Origin: Microvirga sesbaniae
GTDB taxonomy: Bacteria; Pseudomonadota; Alphaproteobacteria; Rhizobiales; Beijerinckiaceae
Assembly: GCF_025460805.1 (NCBI RefSeq)
Contig: NZ_JAMXFJ010000001.1
Coordinates: forward strand, 91,074-155,073
Direction of reading: 5' to 3'
Length of the DNA stretch: 64,000 nt
This document shows positions 63,366 through 64,000 of the stretch, one piece after another. The position numbers were made by a program, and so were the translations under genes. Under the pieces are notes generated by a model, which did not search any database, was not told the origin of the DNA, and saw only the letters and a program-made list of their open reading frames with translations. The stretch's first letter is position 1; each line of letters begins with the position of its first letter.

Positions 63366-64000
63366 ATGAAGGCCCGTCATCTTCTGACGACGATCGGCAT
63401 GGCTGCGCTGATGCTGTCCTCAGGCGCCGCCTATGCCCAGAATAAAATGACCGTCGGATTCTCGCAGGTTGGATCAGAGTCCGGCTGGCGGGCCGCGGAG
63501 ACGAAGGTCTCGAAGATCGAGGCCGACAAGCGCGGCGTCGACCTGAAGATCTCCGACGCGCAGCAGAAGCAGGAGAATCAGATCCGCGCCGTGCGCTCCT
63601 TCATCGCGCAGGGCGTGGACGCCATCTTCATCGCTCCCGTCGTGTCGACGGGTTGGGATGCGGTCCTCAAGGAAGCCAAGGACGCCAAGATCCCGGTCGT
63701 TCTGCTCGATCGTTCGATCGACACGAAGGACGAGTCCCTCTACCTGACCGCCGTGACCTCCGACACCGTGTATGAGGGCAAGGTGGCCGGCGAGTGGCTG
63801 GCGAAGGAAACCGGCGGCAAGTGCAACGTGGTCGAGCTTCAGGGCACGGTCGGCTCGAGCCCGGCGATCAATCGCAAGAAGGGCTTCGATCAGGTCGTCG
63901 CCGCCAATCCCGGCATGAAGATCATCCGCACCCAGTCCGGCGACTTCACCCGCACCAAGGGCAAGGAAGTGATGGAAAGCTTCATCAAGGCGGAGGGTGG
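63366..64000 (+). CDS. Sugar ABC transporter substrate-binding protein, YtfQ-like (3' end outside window)
   Basis: 211 codons visible. Signal peptide MKARHLLTTIGMAALMLSSG..., mature part from AQNKMTVGFSQVGSESGWR. The GFSQVGSESGWRAAET start, QKQENQIRAVRSFI and GTVGSSPAINRKKGF match galactofuranose/arabinose-binding proteins such as YtfQ. Likely supplies L-arabinose or galactofuranose to the arabinonate pathway next door. ATG 63366 follows AGGGAG. Confidence 0.88.
   Translation, partial: MKARHLLTTIGMAALMLSSGAAYAQNKMTVGFSQVGSESGWRAAETKVSKIEADKRGVDLKISDAQQKQENQIRAVRSFIAQGVDAIFIAPVVSTGWDAVLKEAKDAKIPVVLLDRSIDTKDESLYLTAVTSDTVYEGKVAGEWLAKETGGKCNVVELQGTVGSSPAINRKKGFDQVVAANPGMKIIRTQSGDFTRTKGKEVMESFIKAEG

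Overview
The window reads as a chromosomal segment of a high-GC alphaproteobacterium of the order Hyphomicrobiales (Rhizobiales), most likely family Methylobacteriaceae and possibly Microvirga. The genus is an inference from gene content and repeat style, not from a marker gene. Supporting signs are a tRNA-His without an encoded G-1, a MucR-family regulator, hemA of the aminolevulinate synthase (C4) type, the murA / DUF2948 / hisD / UPF0262 / phosphatase neighbourhood, and many palindromic intergenic repeats built on agcatcggaccc / gggtccgatgcgctag.

Layout. 1-9.4 kb: the end of an iron-type ABC transporter binding protein, inositol phosphatase, Nudix hydrolase, zinc alcohol dehydrogenase, DUF488 and MOSC proteins, a half-size ABC exporter with a possible leader peptide and operator, and free-methionine-sulfoxide reductase with a FAD amine oxidase. 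9.5-13 kb: an RTX serralysin-type protease and small proteins. 13.2-19.6 kb: a cytochrome bo-type quinol oxidase operon (MFS gene, cyoABCD, SURF1). 19.7-24 kb: a TerC protein and an ECF sigma / anti-sigma / Bax-inhibitor / DUF2076 run. 24-26 kb: repeats and tRNA-Thr. 26-37.2 kb: hemA with an FNR-type box, murA, the hisD operon, AzlCD, a second TerC protein and a complete tripartite tricarboxylate transporter (TctB-A-C).

37.3-44.3 kb looks accessory. It starts at tRNA-His and ends at a fragment of the 3' half of the same tRNA gene. Between them lie a Crp/Fnr regulator, a lone receiver domain, an RTX protein, a MucR homologue without its zinc ligands, a possible small RNA with its own terminator, tiny ORFs and long gene-poor stretches. 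No integrase is visible, so if this was an island it has decayed.

44.5-64 kb: RarD-type permease and a large MscS channel; a sugar uptake and oxidation operon (aldo/keto reductase, lactonase-like amidohydrolase, ABC ATPase, permease, binding protein) opposite a GntR regulator; an RTX alginate lyase; a secreted-protein gene broken by a 13-bp tandem repeat; a chemoreceptor; and the non-phosphorylating L-arabinonate branch (dehydratase plus 2-keto-3-deoxyarabonate dehydratase) divergent from a sugar-binding protein cut by the window end. The two sugar clusters, alginate lyase, TctBAC and chemoreceptor suggest a soil or plant-associated life on plant sugars and organic acids.

The points most worth a second look are the 13-bp repeat frameshift (57.4 kb), the CTAG-ended repeat family that supplies the stop codons of three genes, the tRNA-His-bounded segment, the orphan-terminator RNA at 43 kb, and the leader peptide before the ABC exporter.
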